Assembly (NCBI GenBank): GCA_043777375.1
Contig: JAYWHX010000195.1
Coordinates: 1 to 64,000, forward strand
From: TH-plancto1 sp043777375
Lineage (GTDB): Bacteria; Planctomycetota; Planctomycetia; Planctomycetales; Planctomycetaceae
Direction of reading: 5' to 3'
DNA: 64,000 nucleotides
Part shown: piece after piece, positions 51,927 to 59,837 of the stretch
How the letters are laid out: every line of letters begins with the position of its first letter
Position numbering within the stretch: position 1 is the first letter of the stretch
Made by a program: the position numbers and the translations under genes
The notes under the pieces: model-generated
Told to the model about the DNA's origin: nothing
The model's database searches: none
What the model saw: the letters and a program-made list of their open reading frames with translations, nothing else

Positions 51927-52460
51927 ATGTCTCATTTTTCTTTTTCCATTTCCGGTGTGGCCATTTTATGTGCCGCGTCGCTGATCAACACGGCTGTCGC
52001 CGCGCCGCCAAGTTCGAGTGACGGGGAAGGCCGGGTCTCGATGTCCAGCTACCGTCCCCGGACCGCAAGCGGGATCCAGACGGTTGGGCATGAGGTCCGT
52101 CAGGCTTCCAACTCCGGGCCAACTACCGGGGCTCCGCCACTCAATCCTAACGGCATCAATGTGGGGCAATATCCCCAGCTGAATGCTCCGTTGTATCCCT
52201 CGCCAATTCAGGGAGTCCCGACTTGGACGGGGGGCACGGTGATCACGAATCAGGCGTTTGCCCCGCACGAGTTGTTGTACCCCCATGAATACCACTCGAT
52301 GTATGGCCCGTTCCACTATCAGGTGAAGGGCGTCTGGCTCTGGACACCGTTTGGCATGCGTCAGCACGAGCAGTGGAAGCTGCAGGGGACAGAAGTGCGG
52401 GTCAAGTACCGTTCGCACTACAAGCTGTTCTCGGGATTCCACCCACCGGTTATTCACTAA
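51927..52460 (+). CDS. small secreted protein 1, unknown function
   Basis: A 177-aa exported protein (signal SFSISGVAILCAASLINTAV, cut after AVAA) preceded by the purine-rich ribosome site AGGGAGGGGGGG. The mature part is Pro/Gly/Asn-rich (GAPPLNPNGINVGQYPQLNA) and ends in an aromatic-rich segment (HEYHSMYGPFHYQVKGVWLW). It contains no Cys after the signal. It is the first of three tandem genes for small exported proteins on the same strand. I recognise no family. Confidence 0.6.
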   Translation: MSHFSFSISGVAILCAASLINTAVAAPPSSSDGEGRVSMSSYRPRTASGIQTVGHEVRQASNSGPTTGAPPLNPNGINVGQYPQLNAPLYPSPIQGVPTWTGGTVITNQAFAPHELLYPHEYHSMYGPFHYQVKGVWLWTPFGMRQHEQWKLQGTEVRVKYRSHYKLFSGFHPPVIH

Positions 52461-52736
52461 ACCGACTCGACTGAGTGCTTGCGAGTTGTCTTCACGAGAT
52501 GACTGTCGATTGGTCCCATCCGATCGCGGAACAATCGATTCGCTCGCTCGACTTCACTCACAATCTCTTGGATGCCGACTTCCGCCGGGGAGTCGGTTGT
52601 GCCTGCTCCGGAAGTTGTCCGCATCCGGGCTGGATTTCACATTCACGATGCGGAGACCCGGCACACCCGATCCCGTCAGAGAGTTCTGCGGGGAAAATCG
52701 TGGGCGGCTTTTGTCTTGAGACCTAGGAAGTTTGAG
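52461..52736. other. spacer between secreted protein genes 1 and 2
   Basis: About 276 bp. The plus-strand frame through it is open and continuous with gene 2, but it has no signal peptide and gene 2 starts at a well-placed ATG, so this is leader sequence. No hairpin is evident. Confidence 0.4.
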
Positions 52737-53468
52737 ATGATCAAGTTCTCATTCCAACGCAGCAAATCACTGGCGTTCGCCGGTTTGCTCGTGACATCGG
52801 CCTTCACAGGTGCGGCATTTGCGGACGACGCAGAGGCCGTCATCCGCCTGAAAGCCGACCCCGCCGGAGTCGTACGAGTCAGCCACTCGCCGACCGGTCA
52901 GATCGCACGGGGCCAATCCCCGCAGCAGATCGTCCGCCCTGTCAACGGGGAATACTACGAGCAGCAGAACTGCCCGCAGAATTGTCCGCAGGAAAGTGGC
53001 TATGGCCACCAAGGATTCTCGCTCCACGACTGTCCAGGCAAGACGGCATTTGATGGCTGGCTGATGGGGCAATGTGCCAGTCACCGGATGCGTTCCCATT
53101 ACGCCGCAGCCCATCTGCGCTCCAATCTGCAAGAGGACTGCCGAGAGAAGTCCGCCTGGGCCCGTTGCAAGTTCGGGTACTTCATCCCCAGCGGCAGCTG
53201 CGGCAAGGGCACGCCACCGATCGGTGCGTACTCGATGGTTTACCCCGTCAATCCACAGCACTTCGATGGACGCGATGGTCAGGTCTACGCCGCACAAGGG
53301 TATGCCGGTCCAGTCTCGGTCCCCATCGCTCCCGTCGTGAACCACACCTACAACTATGGCTGGGGAGTCCCTTCCAGCCGTCTGACCCCGATCTCTCACC
53401 CTGTCAGTCCGGCACAGGCCCAGGCCTACCGCATGAACCAAGGTGCGGGTATTCCGGTCCAACAGTAA
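52737..53468 (+). CDS. cysteine-rich secreted protein 2
   Basis: A 243-aa exported protein from the ATG at 52737, with AGGAAG upstream. The signal peptide (SLAFAGLLVTSAFTGAAFA) is followed by ADDAEAVIRLKADPAG. About eight Cys residues lie in the middle in CxxxC-like spacing (QNCPQNCPQ, LHDCPGKTAFD, GQCASHRM, DCREKSAWARC, GSCGKG). The C-terminal third is rich in Pro, Tyr and Val. The ADDxEA(x)VRI start is shared with protein 3, showing common origin. Probably an extracytoplasmic structural or matrix protein. Family unrecognised. Confidence 0.65.
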   Translation: MIKFSFQRSKSLAFAGLLVTSAFTGAAFADDAEAVIRLKADPAGVVRVSHSPTGQIARGQSPQQIVRPVNGEYYEQQNCPQNCPQESGYGHQGFSLHDCPGKTAFDGWLMGQCASHRMRSHYAAAHLRSNLQEDCREKSAWARCKFGYFIPSGSCGKGTPPIGAYSMVYPVNPQHFDGRDGQVYAAQGYAGPVSVPIAPVVNHTYNYGWGVPSSRLTPISHPVSPAQAQAYRMNQGAGIPVQQ

Positions 53469-53635
53469 GAATTCTGTCGCGACGGATCGCCGTCACCTGA
53501 TTCGATCATGGGCGAGGGCTCAAGATCGCCGATGACGAGAAGACAGAATTGTTCGATAGGGAGCACGGCATGGTGGCCGATCCCCTGACACGCCCCGCAG
53601 CTGGCCCCCGCCAGCCAAGACAGGAAGTCGCAATC

Positions 53636-54547
53636 ATGGTGCGTTCCATGCCGTGGAAATTGGCCCTCATCGCTGTGGGCGCCTTGGCTTGTCTCGCCTC
53701 GCTGGCAGGACACTCTTTCGCAGATGATGAGGCCGAGGGAATCGTTCGCATCTGCGATCAGGTGCCTGGCCAGGGGGGAGTCGGCGGCCACAGCCCTGGT
53801 GGCTCATGCCGAAATCAGTCGGCGGCAGGATGCCCGAATTGCCAGCCCGGACATCCGTGCCGCTCGCACTGCGGGTCGGGCTACCGGAATTGTGGAACGT
53901 ACGGTTACTACGGCAACGGAAATTGTGGCTACTACGGGTACGGATGCATGCGGCCCTGCGGCCATGTGCATCAATTCCTCGACTGGTTCAACCCCCACGG
54001 GATGTGTACGCATTCACCGGACCACGGGTATGCCCCTCCCGGAAAGATGCACACACCACACCCTCAGCAAGTGGCCTACGTGAAGGGCTTCCCGGATTCG
54101 TGGACTGGTCAACAGGGGGCCGGTGGAGTGGGAAGTCCGCGAGCGACTTCGATCTACATGCCCACCGATACAACCCAACTCGGTTACTACTATCAGGCTG
54201 TTCCACGCTGGCAGCCAAACCCCTCGATGGTGCCGCCGACTCCGATTCCATCGCAATGGCATCGTGAACTGTGCCAAGACCAAGGTCAGGGGGGATGCAA
54301 GCAGTGTCGTGGTGGTCACGCTGCTGGCAGCTGTCCACACTGCAAGGGACAGGCTCATGAAGCTCACGCCGGTAACGGTGAGACGATCATCTCAGAACGG
54401 GTGATTGACTCCGAGCCAAGTCCAGCTCCGGTCGTTGATCCGCAACCCCAGCCGATCGAAGTCGCCCCGACTCCTCCTGTTGATCCAGCTCCCCCAGCGG
54501 CTCCGCTGGAAAAGGCCGAAAACCTCAACCTCCAGCCGATTAACTAA
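53636..54547 (+). CDS. cysteine-rich secreted protein 3
   Basis: A 303-aa exported protein from the ATG at 53636 with AGGAAG upstream. The signal ends in ACLASLAGHSFA, then DDEAEGIVRICDQVPGQG mirrors protein 2. Its centre is rich in Cys, Gly, Tyr and His (AGCPNCQPGHPCRSHC, YGYYGNGNCGYYGYGCMRPC) and later CKQCRGGHA and CPHCKGQAHEAHA. This gives Cys pairs that could bind metal or form disulfides. The C-terminus is a Pro-rich tail (VDPQPQPIEVAPTPPVDPAP). The gene ends at a strong hairpin terminator. Likely secreted and disulfide-rich; role unknown. Confidence 0.65.
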   Translation: MVRSMPWKLALIAVGALACLASLAGHSFADDEAEGIVRICDQVPGQGGVGGHSPGGSCRNQSAAGCPNCQPGHPCRSHCGSGYRNCGTYGYYGNGNCGYYGYGCMRPCGHVHQFLDWFNPHGMCTHSPDHGYAPPGKMHTPHPQQVAYVKGFPDSWTGQQGAGGVGSPRATSIYMPTDTTQLGYYYQAVPRWQPNPSMVPPTPIPSQWHRELCQDQGQGGCKQCRGGHAAGSCPHCKGQAHEAHAGNGETIISERVIDSEPSPAPVVDPQPQPIEVAPTPPVDPAPPAAPLEKAENLNLQPIN

Positions 54548-54600
54548 TCTGCTGACGACAGTCGGGACAGACTTTCCCGCATGAATTCGATACCCTCCGC

Positions 54601-54641
54601 GATGCAGGACGCAGGTTGTTAAGGCAACCGCGTCCTGCATC
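54601..54641 (+). terminator. strong hairpin after the secreted-protein cluster
   Basis: The arms GATGCAGGACGC + GGTTG and CAACC + GCGTCCTGCATC pair in a 17-bp stem with a single bulged A and a 6-base loop (TTAAGG). It lies 54 bp after the stop of protein 3 and only 25 bp before the tsaC start. It could be a terminator or an attenuator for tsaC; no T-tract follows. Confidence 0.7.
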
Positions 54642-54665
54642 CATTATGAGTGAGGGGTGTGCAGC

Positions 54666-55628
54666 ATGGCTCGAGTGATTTCAGATGTCTCGACAGCTGC
54701 GGCGGCACTCCAGCGAGGGGAACTCGTCGCATTCGCCACAGAGACTGTCTACGGACTCGGTGGCGTCGCACTCTGGCCCGAAACGGTCGCCCGCATTTTC
54801 GAGGCCAAGGGGCGGCCCACATTTGACCCTCTGATTGTGCATGTGCCCGACCTCACCGCAGTTCGCCACCTGGTGACTCAATTTCCACCAGTGGCCGAGC
54901 GACTGTCTCGCGAGTTCTGGCCAGGTCCGCTCACACTGGTCCTGCCAAAAGCCCCTTGCATCCCCGATCTGGTCACATCCGGGTTGCCCTCAGTCGCAGT
55001 GCGGATTCCTCAACATCCGCTGGCCCTCGAATTACTGCGCGCGGTCGGCTTGCCGATTGCCGCCCCCAGTGCCAACCTCTTTGGTCGAGTCAGTCCCACG
55101 ACCGCCGAGCATGTGGTCGAGCAACTGGGAGGCCGAATCGAATGGATCCTGGATGGAGGCCCGTGCGCAGTGGGAGTGGAGTCGACCGTTCTGGCCATCT
55201 CTGAGACTGATTCGCCGACTTTGTTGCGTCCAGGCGGGATTACTCTGGAACAAATCGAGGCCGTGGTGGGGCGGGTGCTATTGCCGAGCGACTCCCCTTC
55301 AGCAGGCGGCACTGCACAGCTCGCTCCCGGCTGCCTTCCTCAGCATTATGCACCAGTGACGCCGATTACAATCGGCAACTTGGCTGACGCTCCGCCGCTG
55401 GGACGATTCGGCGCTCTCGCATTCCAAAGTTGTCCGCATTCGGAACAGTATGCATCGGTGGAGATTCTGTCAGAGACTGGCAGTCTGTCACAGGCAGCAG
55501 CTGCGTTGTTTGCCGCACTACGCCGCCTGGATGCTCTGCACCTGGAAGGCATCGTGACGGAACGTTTTCCCGACCAAGATTTGGGCCGCGCGATCAATGA
55601 TCGGTTGAATCGTGCTGCGTATCGGTAA
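54666..55628 (+). CDS. L-threonylcarbamoyladenylate synthase (TsaC/Sua5 family, long form)
   Basis: A 320-aa enzyme from the ATG at 54666. The YrdC/Sua5 domain (about 1-200) has FATETVYGLGG, the AKGRPTFDPLIVHV nucleotide-binding segment, PSVAVRIPQHP and VESTVLAI. A C-terminal Sua5 domain (about 215-320, LAPGCLPQHYAPVTPITIG and LGRAINDRLNRAAYR) is present, so it is the long Sua5 type. It makes the threonylcarbamoyl-AMP intermediate for tRNA t6A37 with the TsaBDE proteins, none of which is nearby. The start lies shortly after a hairpin, which may influence its expression. Confidence 0.9.
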   Translation: MARVISDVSTAAAALQRGELVAFATETVYGLGGVALWPETVARIFEAKGRPTFDPLIVHVPDLTAVRHLVTQFPPVAERLSREFWPGPLTLVLPKAPCIPDLVTSGLPSVAVRIPQHPLALELLRAVGLPIAAPSANLFGRVSPTTAEHVVEQLGGRIEWILDGGPCAVGVESTVLAISETDSPTLLRPGGITLEQIEAVVGRVLLPSDSPSAGGTAQLAPGCLPQHYAPVTPITIGNLADAPPLGRFGALAFQSCPHSEQYASVEILSETGSLSQAAAALFAALRRLDALHLEGIVTERFPDQDLGRAINDRLNRAAYR

Positions 55629-55951
55629 GAGTTGAGAGTCTCCAAGAGGCGGGCGAAGAGAGCCCTCCTCCACCCCGCTCGTCTCTGTGGCGGAGAGACT
55701 GCTTACGAACCTCACGCCTCAGCCGATTTCCCCTCAGGCTGACCGCTGAGGGCTGACCCCTCTACTTTGCCCGACCGGTCGAACGATCAAGACCGGCAAT
55801 TCGCGACCGGAAGATCACTTCAATGGATCATCCGCACTGAACCCGGATGACGATGAGACGAGTGAACGCAACAGGGATGGTGCGCGCTGTGACGTAGTCA
55901 CGGACATGTGACCTGCTGCGTGAGACCCTCGTCTCTCTCGGCGTAACTTCT
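55629..55951. other. intergenic region before the MMPL gene
   Basis: About 323 bp without a gene. Low-complexity CTGA-type words (CTCAGGCTGACCGCTGAGGG near 55733) lie in the middle, like those at several other places in the window. It presumably includes the MMPL promoter. Confidence 0.4.
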
Positions 55952-58825
55952 ATGACGACGACACCCCCATCGCTCAACAGCCGAACCGGAAAAGCAGTCT
56001 TGATCGCGGCGCTGCTGGCGTTTGCTGTCCCGCTGCTGGTGATGGGAATCCGACATCTGCGACTCGACAACAATGTCGAATCCTGGCTCCCCGCAAACGA
56101 CTCCGAAGCGACGGTCTTCAACTGGTATCGCGGTCATTTCAATGAAGAAGACCGCGTCGTCGTGACCTGGCGGGGAAGTACTCTCGACGATACGAGAACC
56201 GAAAAACTGATCGGTAAGCTTTTGGGACATGTCGATGCCGATGGACTGCGCCGCGGGGGAGTTCCGTATATTGCATCGGTGGTCTCGTCCCGCGATGTGC
56301 TGACCCGCATGGTCGGCTACGGAGTTCCGCAAGAAGAAGCCGTTTCGCGGATGCAAGGCACGCTCATTGGTCTCGGGCGAATCAAGGTGCGGCTGACAGA
56401 GGCCGGGCGTGAACAACGCGATCGGACGATTGCCCAACTCCTCAAGCGGGTGAAGCAAGAGCTGGCGGTCAAACTCGAGGTCTTTGAGCCCATCGTGTTC
56501 GACGAATCGGAGTTCTCTGCGGACGAATCCGAGATCGAGACCACGGCGGGAACAGATGAAGAGGACGTCGAAGCTGTCACTCTCGAACCGCTCGTCATCC
56601 CCGCATACGACTTTGAGATCGCCTGGAAGGAGTTTTCCTCCGATGACCCAGCGGTCGCCAAAGTGCAAACAATTGCCCGCGACCTGCGCGGCTTCGCCAC
56701 CTCTAAGGAGCCACAAGGTCGGGTCCTGATCGATGATTGCTTTATGGTCCCGGGATCTCCGGTCGCGATCGCTGTGACCCTGTCGGAAGCCGGTCGCGCA
56801 GATGCCACGTCCACGCTGGCGGCCATTCGACAATCCGCTGTGCAGGTCGGAATTCCAGAACAGGATCTAATTCTGGGTGGACGGTCAGTGGCGACGATGG
56901 AGCTCAACAACTCTGTAATTCGTGCCGCATGGAACAAGTCGGCTCCGATCTGGAAGCTGCACGAACGTTCGGTGATGTTGTTATCGGGGCTGGTCGGAAT
57001 GATTCTGGCCATCGTGTCACTTCGCAGTATCCGGCTGGCCCTGCTCGTTTTGGGTGTCTCCTACTATGGAGCATTTGTCGCGACCGCGCTGGTGCCGCTC
57101 AGCGGTGGGTCGATGAATATGGTCCTGATCGTCTTGCCAACGTTCGTCATGGTTGTGGCACTCTCGGGGGCAATTCATGTGGCCAACTATATCAGTCACG
57201 CCACACAGGAGAATCCGGATGGTGCCGTTGACCGGGCGACGCGAATGGCCATGATGCCGTGTATCAACTCGGTCTTCACGACGGTTCTGGGGCTGCTCTC
57301 ACTGCTGACTAGCTCTCTCGCTCCGGTTCGTGACTTTGGAATTTACTCGTCCATCGGAGCCACCCTGACGTTGTTTATGGTGTTGGTCGTATTACCCGCG
57401 CTCCTCAAGCTCTTTCCCACTCGGGGCATGCGACCACCGGAAAGCGATGCCCGGCGCTGGCTCGGATTCAGCCGGTTTCTGATGAGCTACTCGCGTCCGA
57501 TTCACATGGCATGCTGGACAGTCGGGCTCATCGCGACAGCAGGATTGATCCACTTCCAGACAGAGACCAAGGTCATTCGCAACTTCGCGGATGATTCGAG
57601 ACTGATTCGCGACTATCGCTTTATCGAAGAAAACCTGTCTGGAATTTCCTCTGTCGAAACCGTGATCAAGTTTGATAAGTCGAGCCAGAAGTCCCTGCGA
57701 TTCTTGCAGCGTCTGGAAGTCGTCCGACAGATCGCCGACGGAATCCGCAAGCATGGGGATGTCAGCGGTGCAGTGTGCCTGGCAGATTTTCAACCCGTGC
57801 GTACTGCTCCTCCTGAGGACGCCGGAACCCGCGAAAAAGTTCTCTATAACCGCCGTTCTGCCGAAACGGAAAAGCGAATCAAGTCGGGCACAACTTCAGA
57901 CATTCGATCATTTTTGACTGTGGCTCGCGAGCCAGCTGACCTCCGGCAAGCGGGCGACAGTGTACTCAACGCGGAAGGCGACGAACTCTGGCGCATTACC
58001 GCGCAGGTCCCTGCCTTGGCTGATGTCAACTACGCACTCCTGACTGCGGATCTCAATCAGGCAGTGCAGTCGGTCACGAAGTACCACGCGGGTGTCGGAC
58101 ACGTTGTCACGGGGACTGTCCCGCTGTTTATGCGCACGCAACAGGCTCTGCTCGACAGTTTGATCCAGAGTTTCGCCCTAGCATTCCTGACTATCGCAGC
58201 TGTGATGATGTACGCTGTCAAGGATGTGATCGCGGGGGCCTTGAGCATGATCCCCAACGTGCTTCCGATTCTGTCTGTGTTTGGAGCTGTGTCGTGGGCG
58301 GGGACTCGAATTGATATCGGGACGATGATCACCGCTTCAGTGGCCTTGGGCCTCGCAGTGGACGCCTGCCTGCACTTACTAACTTGGTTCCGCAAGGGAT
58401 TGGAGAAGGGGTTATCTCGCGACGAAGCCATTATCGAGTGCCTGGTCCATTGCGGCCCGGCGATGTTGCAAACGACCGCAGGAATCTCTCTGGCAATGCT
58501 GGTTTTGTATCCGTCGGATCTGGTCATGATCAGCCGGTTCGGGTGGCTAATGGCCGCTTTGATTGCCGCTGCATACGTGGGCGATGTGGTCTTGCTCCCC
58601 GTCATGCTCCGTGGAGCACTCGGAAATCGCATTGAGAAGAAGGTCCGCGAGGAACAACGCCGCGCTGCACTGGCTGCGGAAGCCGCCGCTTTGATGGAAG
58701 CGTCCGAACTCGTCGGGCTGCAGCTACTCCCTGAAGAGGATCTTTCGATCACAGACAACGTCGTCCCTGCACCACACCTGCCGCTGGACAAGGCTCACTC
58801 ACGCCGCAAACGTCAGGCTGGCTGA
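55952..58825 (+). CDS. MMPL/RND-superfamily lipid or hopanoid exporter-like protein
   Basis: A 957-aa protein with the RND/MMPL layout: helix 1 (AVLIAALLAFAVPLLVM), a large periplasmic domain (about 35-330) with a highly acidic insert near 195-215 (SEFSADESEIETTAGTDEED), a block of five helices (about 340-500), another periplasmic domain (about 525-720), and a second block of helices (about 735-900). The segments GMILAIVSLRSIRLALLVLG and AVSWAGTRIDIGTMITASVA resemble the HpnN/MMPL conserved helices, including the proton-relay region. The N-terminal NNVESWLPANDSEA is typical of the HpnN-like group. Substrate is a guess: lipids or hopanoids. It precedes a histidine kinase gene by about 105 bp. 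Confidence 0.85.
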   Translation: MTTTPPSLNSRTGKAVLIAALLAFAVPLLVMGIRHLRLDNNVESWLPANDSEATVFNWYRGHFNEEDRVVVTWRGSTLDDTRTEKLIGKLLGHVDADGLRRGGVPYIASVVSSRDVLTRMVGYGVPQEEAVSRMQGTLIGLGRIKVRLTEAGREQRDRTIAQLLKRVKQELAVKLEVFEPIVFDESEFSADESEIETTAGTDEEDVEAVTLEPLVIPAYDFEIAWKEFSSDDPAVAKVQTIARDLRGFATSKEPQGRVLIDDCFMVPGSPVAIAVTLSEAGRADATSTLAAIRQSAVQVGIPEQDLILGGRSVATMELNNSVIRAAWNKSAPIWKLHERSVMLLSGLVGMILAIVSLRSIRLALLVLGVSYYGAFVATALVPLSGGSMNMVLIVLPTFVMVVALSGAIHVANYISHATQENPDGAVDRATRMAMMPCINSVFTTVLGLLSLLTSSLAPVRDFGIYSSIGATLTLFMVLVVLPALLKLFPTRGMRPPESDARRWLGFSRFLMSYSRPIHMACWTVGLIATAGLIHFQTETKVIRNFADDSRLIRDYRFIEENLSGISSVETVIKFDKSSQKSLRFLQRLEVVRQIADGIRKHGDVSGAVCLADFQPVRTAPPEDAGTREKVLYNRRSAETEKRIKSGTTSDIRSFLTVAREPADLRQAGDSVLNAEGDELWRITAQVPALADVNYALLTADLNQAVQSVTKYHAGVGHVVTGTVPLFMRTQQALLDSLIQSFALAFLTIAAVMMYAVKDVIAGALSMIPNVLPILSVFGAVSWAGTRIDIGTMITASVALGLAVDACLHLLTWFRKGLEKGLSRDEAIIECLVHCGPAMLQTTAGISLAMLVLYPSDLVMISRFGWLMAALIAAAYVGDVVLLPVMLRGALGNRIEKKVREEQRRAALAAEAAALMEASELVGLQLLPEEDLSITDNVVPAPHLPLDKAHSRRKRQAG

Positions 58826-58930
58826 TCAATCGCACGCCTGTAGACCTGTCTGAATGATTTGTGGACTGGTCAGCCTGACACCAGTGAGGGATAATTCGGC
58901 CAACAGATTCGAGAGTGACCGAACCCACTT

Positions 58931-59689
58931 GTGGAAAAGGCAGTTGGCGTGACGGATTGGGACTCAACCGAACGGGATCGACTCCTTCGCCAGTATGCGG
59001 AAATCGCGACTCTGGCGGGCGGTTTGGCCCATGAGGTCCGGAACCCGCTCTCGACGATCCAAATGAATTTGGAACTGCTCGCCGAGGATCTCGAAGGAGC
59101 CACCGACCCGAATCTCGGTCGGATGCGGCGAAAGCTCGAAACGATGCGTCGTGAATGTACGCACTTGGAAGGGATTCTGAATGCTTTTCTCCAGTTCGCT
59201 CGCGCGGGAGAAATGCAGCGGGCTGAAACGTCACTCAACCGCATCGTGACTGAGTTCCTGGACTTCTACAAACCTGAGGCCGCTGCCAGCGGCATCGATC
59301 TCTCACCCCATCTGTCTCCCGATCTGCCCCCGGTGTCTGTGGATGAAAACCTGATTCGACAGGTTTTGGCCAATCTGATTCGCAACTCGCAGCAGGCGAT
59401 GCCCGATGGCGGACAGATCGACGTGCAGACCTCCAGAGCTGGTGATCGAGTCACCCTGTCCGTGATCGACACGGGCAAGGGGATGGACGAACGGGCACGT
59501 AAAAAGGCGTTCGAGCCATTCTTTTCGACAAAATCCAATGGAAATGGCCTCGGACTGCCGACGGTGCGAAAAATCATCGAAGCCCATGACGGGACAATTG
59601 CCTGCGAGAGCGAACCGGGACGCGGCACGAAATTTACCATCGAATTGCCAGTTTCAGCCACAGAGTCCAGTCGCTCCCGACCTTCTTAA
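58931..59689 (+). CDS. soluble orphan sensor histidine kinase
   Basis: A 252-aa protein, starting at GTG 58931 (GTG 58949, with AAAAGG upstream, is an alternative). It consists of only the kinase core: H-box AHEVRNPLSTI (His34), X region, N-box LIRNSQQAMPDGG, G1 DTGKGMDE, F-box FEPFFSTKS and G2 GNGLGLPTV. No membrane helix, PAS, HAMP or GAF domain precedes it; the 30 upstream residues are a short helix. It probably takes input from a partner protein. No response regulator gene is adjacent. Confidence 0.88.
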   Translation: MEKAVGVTDWDSTERDRLLRQYAEIATLAGGLAHEVRNPLSTIQMNLELLAEDLEGATDPNLGRMRRKLETMRRECTHLEGILNAFLQFARAGEMQRAETSLNRIVTEFLDFYKPEAAASGIDLSPHLSPDLPPVSVDENLIRQVLANLIRNSQQAMPDGGQIDVQTSRAGDRVTLSVIDTGKGMDERARKKAFEPFFSTKSNGNGLGLPTVRKIIEAHDGTIACESEPGRGTKFTIELPVSATESSRSRPS

Positions 59690-59837
59690 AATGTTTCAGA
59701 TTGTGAACATCGCGATACATAAGCCCTTCTGCAATGACGATTTATCGAATTCGACTCCCCTTGAATGCCGATGATGGAGTAGTATTACGCAATCTTCCCC
59801 CACTCGGTTTGGGAAGCGTCTCGGGAGTCATCGTCGC
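59690..59837. other. promoter-containing spacer before the CAP/Calx-beta gene
   Basis: About 148 bp, the AT-richest stretch of the right end (ATACATAAGCCCTTCTGCAA and TGGAGTAGTATTACGCAATC). It likely holds the promoter of the exoprotein gene. No hairpin is seen. Confidence 0.4.
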
